Source: Dunaliella salina
Lineage: Eukaryota; Chlorophyta; Chlorophyceae; Chlamydomonadales; Dunaliellaceae
Assembly (NCBI GenBank): GCA_002284615.2
Contig: MU069982.1
Location: 12,795-40,562 of the forward strand
Length of the DNA stretch: 27,768 nucleotides
Direction: 5' to 3'
The stretch's first letter is position 1. Every line of letters begins with the position of its first letter. The notes beneath the pieces were generated by a model. The model ran no database searches, was not told where the DNA came from, and worked only from the letters and a program-made list of their open reading frames with translations. This document shows positions 25,809-27,768 of this stretch, piece after piece. Position numbers and translations under genes: made by a program.

Positions 25809-26211
25809 TCAGGCTTGAATTAATCGGGGAATTGAGCCAGCGTTGACCAACTGTTCATTCAATTAACAGAGGAGATTTGTCGCTTTTCCTTGAAGCCTGG
25901 AGGTCCACTGAAGTTCCCTCTTTCTCTCACCCGCATCACAAACCTATTTACCAGAGTTTGCAATCATTTTCACCATTGTGCACCCATAACCCACCCCGTT
26001 TTTGGCAAACATTTTAACCACTGCGCAGCACCTACGCCCCCAACAAAATAATTATTTTTGCATTGCACACTGCTCAAAAAACTTTTAATTTTGCGTAATG
26101 ATTAAGGAGCTGTCCGGTATGTGCGTATGCGTGTATGTTCCAAAAAAACGATGCGTGAACAAATGTGTTGTCAAGTGACACATCCTGAAGACCTCGGATC
26201 ATCTTCAACAC

Positions 26212-27240
26212 ATGGCAATACCCAACCGAACGCGGATTATTCAGGGTTACAATGACCGTTGGCGAGCAGGAGCTTATTTTTCAGAGCAATTCAAAGTAAT
26301 GGCAAACCAACTGCACATCCAAACTTCAGAAAACCAATCCCTTAAACATACAATCGCATGGGCGCATGAACGTATTCACAGCCTAGAGCGCAATATTCAC
26401 TCCCAAACGGCTGACGTATATCCTTCCAATGCGCGAGAACGGCCGTGATGTCGCTTCCATTTGGCAAAAAAAACTCAGAACAGGGTTTTTGCAAGTATGA
26501 TGACATTGCAGGCAACATGTTTGTCGCGGCCAAGAACAACAATACCACCATATTTCCGATCACTGTATCAAACACGCTTGGAACCGACAAAACAATTGTC
26601 CCATGTGGGGAATCAAACAACACGAGCCGAAGTTATGTGGGTGACAAAGGACGGGCGGAAGCTTCTGCAGTCAAATCATCCCTACACCATGTCAAGGATA
26701 GAGTGCCCCAAGGGTGGAAGGTGCAAAGAGAGCATACACCAATGAGGATGCAGCGAGAGCGAAGCGTTCATACCATCAACACCTCTATCCAACAAACCAT
26801 ATCAACAACACCCTCTTTCTCTGGCCTAAAAACCCATTTTGGATACAATGGCTGTCTTTCTCTCCTATGCAGACCGACAAAACGCCCTGGGACCCCGGAA
26901 AAACGACGCGCCTGTCTACAAGTACCCGGTTTGGCAGCACTCGTAATATGAGCAACTGTTACACAGTGGCATCGGAGGGTTGGATTGCAAGAATACGACA
27001 GACCTTCACTACAAGATGATTGAAACAAACATCAGACGGACTCTTCCTGACCCTATTCGTGACGGGGATGTACGAACAACAGATGTTCCACGCGACACAA
27101 GGACTTGTGACCCTTTTGATGGAACAGACCGTGCTCAGCGCTTTCAACTAGGACTGACACAACTCTTACTTCATTCCTTAAAAATGTTATCAAAACAACA
27201 TGGAATTATGGCAGAGCTCTCAAGAGTTTTAATACGTTGA
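26212..27240 (+). pseudogene. Unrecognised frameshifted ORF remnant
   Basis: Successive plus frames look coding in turn. 26212-26448 is helical (GAYFSEQFKVMANQLHIQ, then AWAHERIHSLERNI), perhaps a coiled coil. Around 26640-26740 a frame reads EVMWVTKDGRKLLQSNHPY and RIECPKGGRC. 26714-26900 reads KRAYTNEDAARAKRSYHQ and LWPKNPFWIQWLSFSPM. 26980-27240 reads IRRTLPDPIRDGDVR, CDPFDGTDRAQRFQLGL and ends TGA. These could be one protein of about 340 residues broken by three frameshifts, or chance. No motif identifies a family; a transposon-encoded protein is most likely. Confidence 0.3.
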
Positions 27241-27540
27241 CCCTCATCTGTCCTACTTTCAAATTTTTCCGGAGGCATACTCATTCCACGTTTGAAGGAG
27301 GTTAACCATTTTTCATCAATGAGAAACGTTTTATGATAAGCCCTCACATTCTAGGATGAGGAGCTTTCGCGCTCCTATCCAAGTTTTTGTATACCAGGTT
27401 ACCTCAAGCCCTGTAATGTTTTTTTACTGTGTTTCCTCCCACCGAGGCTTAATGTGTGTTCACTTTCCACCTTCTCACTTTTTATGATGAGACTAATCTA
27501 ATTTATCCTTTTTATCCTGATTGTATCCTTCATGAGCAGG
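27241..27540. other. No gene seen
   Basis: AT-rich sequence with no open frame or repeat shared with the rest of the window. Confidence 0.35.
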
Positions 27541-27585
27541 CAAGCAGTCGTATGTCTTGACTAAAGGCCTTTTCTTTGTAACCCC
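27541..27585 (-). repeat. KTYDC-type dispersed repeat, copy 3
   Basis: The minus strand reads KKRPLVKTYDC, then LPAHEGYNQDKKDKLD. DNA similarity to 2785-2855 and 3750-3810 covers GGTTACAA, AAGGCC or AAGCC, GTCAA and A.GACTGCTTGCCTG. The upstream side is replaced by the TATG microsatellite, and unlike the other two copies the frame has no stop right after DC. Confidence 0.4.
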
Positions 27586-27589
27586 TGTA

Positions 27590-27711
27590 TGCATGCATGC
27601 ATGTATGTATGTATGTATGTATGTATGTATGTATGTATGTATGTATGTATGTATGTATGTATGTACGTATGTATGTATGTATGTACGTATGTACGTACGT
27701 ATGCATGCATG
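27590..27711. repeat. TATG microsatellite, second
   Basis: GCATGCATG followed by long TATG runs with GTAC variants near the right end. Open frames across it encode repeated HTYI-type peptides and are artefacts. Confidence 0.9.
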
Positions 27712-27768
27712 TGAGCACACCTGTTTGTGCCTGTCTGTTTTCTGTATGTTTGTGTGTATTCTGTCTGT

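Larger units (their letters stand above)
25322..26117. mobile_element. 796-bp TIR element in the TATG repeat
   Basis: Starts CCGGACAGCTC and ends GAGCTGTCCGG, a perfect 11-bp TIR, again with TA immediately outside (25320-25321 and 26118-26119). The right side has GTATGTGCGTATG after it, a decayed microsatellite. The interior has three loose repeats of GCGCACCCC.ATTACGCA.CCT..GGCAGCC at 25380-25530, a TTTC microsatellite and a tRNA-like stretch on the minus strand. No transposase. Confidence 0.7.

Noticed and set aside
27493..27720. Tyrosine/isoleucine/histidine repeat ORFs at the right edge
   Set aside because: Products of the TATG microsatellite; only the KTYDC part at 27541-27585 has independent support.

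Overview
The window looks like a repeat-saturated, non-genic stretch of a eukaryotic nuclear genome. The evidence is non-LTR retrotransposon proteins broken by frameshifts and stops, splice-like exon edges, TTAGGG-type interstitial telomeric repeats, long CA and TATG microsatellites, and assembly gaps (ten Ns at 11371-11380, one N at 13354). Nothing resembles bacterial operons. The two retroelement protein types recall elements of green-lineage algae and related protists, but that host assignment is an inference and no single-copy marker gene was found.

Two LINE lineages dominate. Lineage 1 carries an RNase H domain, a CCHC zinc motif (C-X2-C-X7-H-X4-C) and a C-terminal PD-(D/E)XK-like restriction-like endonuclease (RLE), an arrangement reminiscent of the RandI/Dualen clade. 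Copies lie at about 4245-6545 (-), 7198-8655 (+), 8862-9075 (-) and 18560-19075 (+). Its 3' end has a short stem-loop motif seen four times (245-330, 4112-4150 on the minus strand, 8760-8862, 9880-9945). Lineage 2 has a reverse transcriptase, a different CCHC motif (C-X2-C-X9-H-X4-C) next to an arginine-rich RFRL motif, a short C-terminal helix segment, and its own 3'UTR stem-loop followed by a conserved GCCGATCAGC block. Pieces lie at 3000-3235, 9965-10600, 11560-16190, 16946-17215, 17722-18060 (-), 19489-19530, 20440-20580 and 20655-21370.

These old LINEs were hit by DNA transposons. The reverse transcriptase at 11560-14735 is split by a 1068-bp terminal-inverted-repeat (TIR) element (12409-13476), which itself contains a hAT-like element, and by a 494-bp snapback element flanked by TA (13766-14259). 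The hAT-like family has three copies (1905-2784, 10619-11115, 12713-13390). A further TIR element with a CCA duplication (19155-20031) encloses the telomeric repeats, and two unrelated-looking TIR elements sit side by side inside one TATG microsatellite (25011-25299, 25322-26117).

Other regions: 1-3000 has weak exon-like pieces and the first hAT-like copy; 6645-6855, 9115-9600, 19200-19390 and 23395-24320 are tandem repeats, the last a two-monomer higher-order array of 139 bp; 21380-23040 and 26212-27240 hold only weak, frameshifted coding-like sequence. The best candidate for a real host exon is 3277-3509 on the minus strand. No gene in the window appears intact and no pathway can be inferred; the content is best read as layered transposon history.
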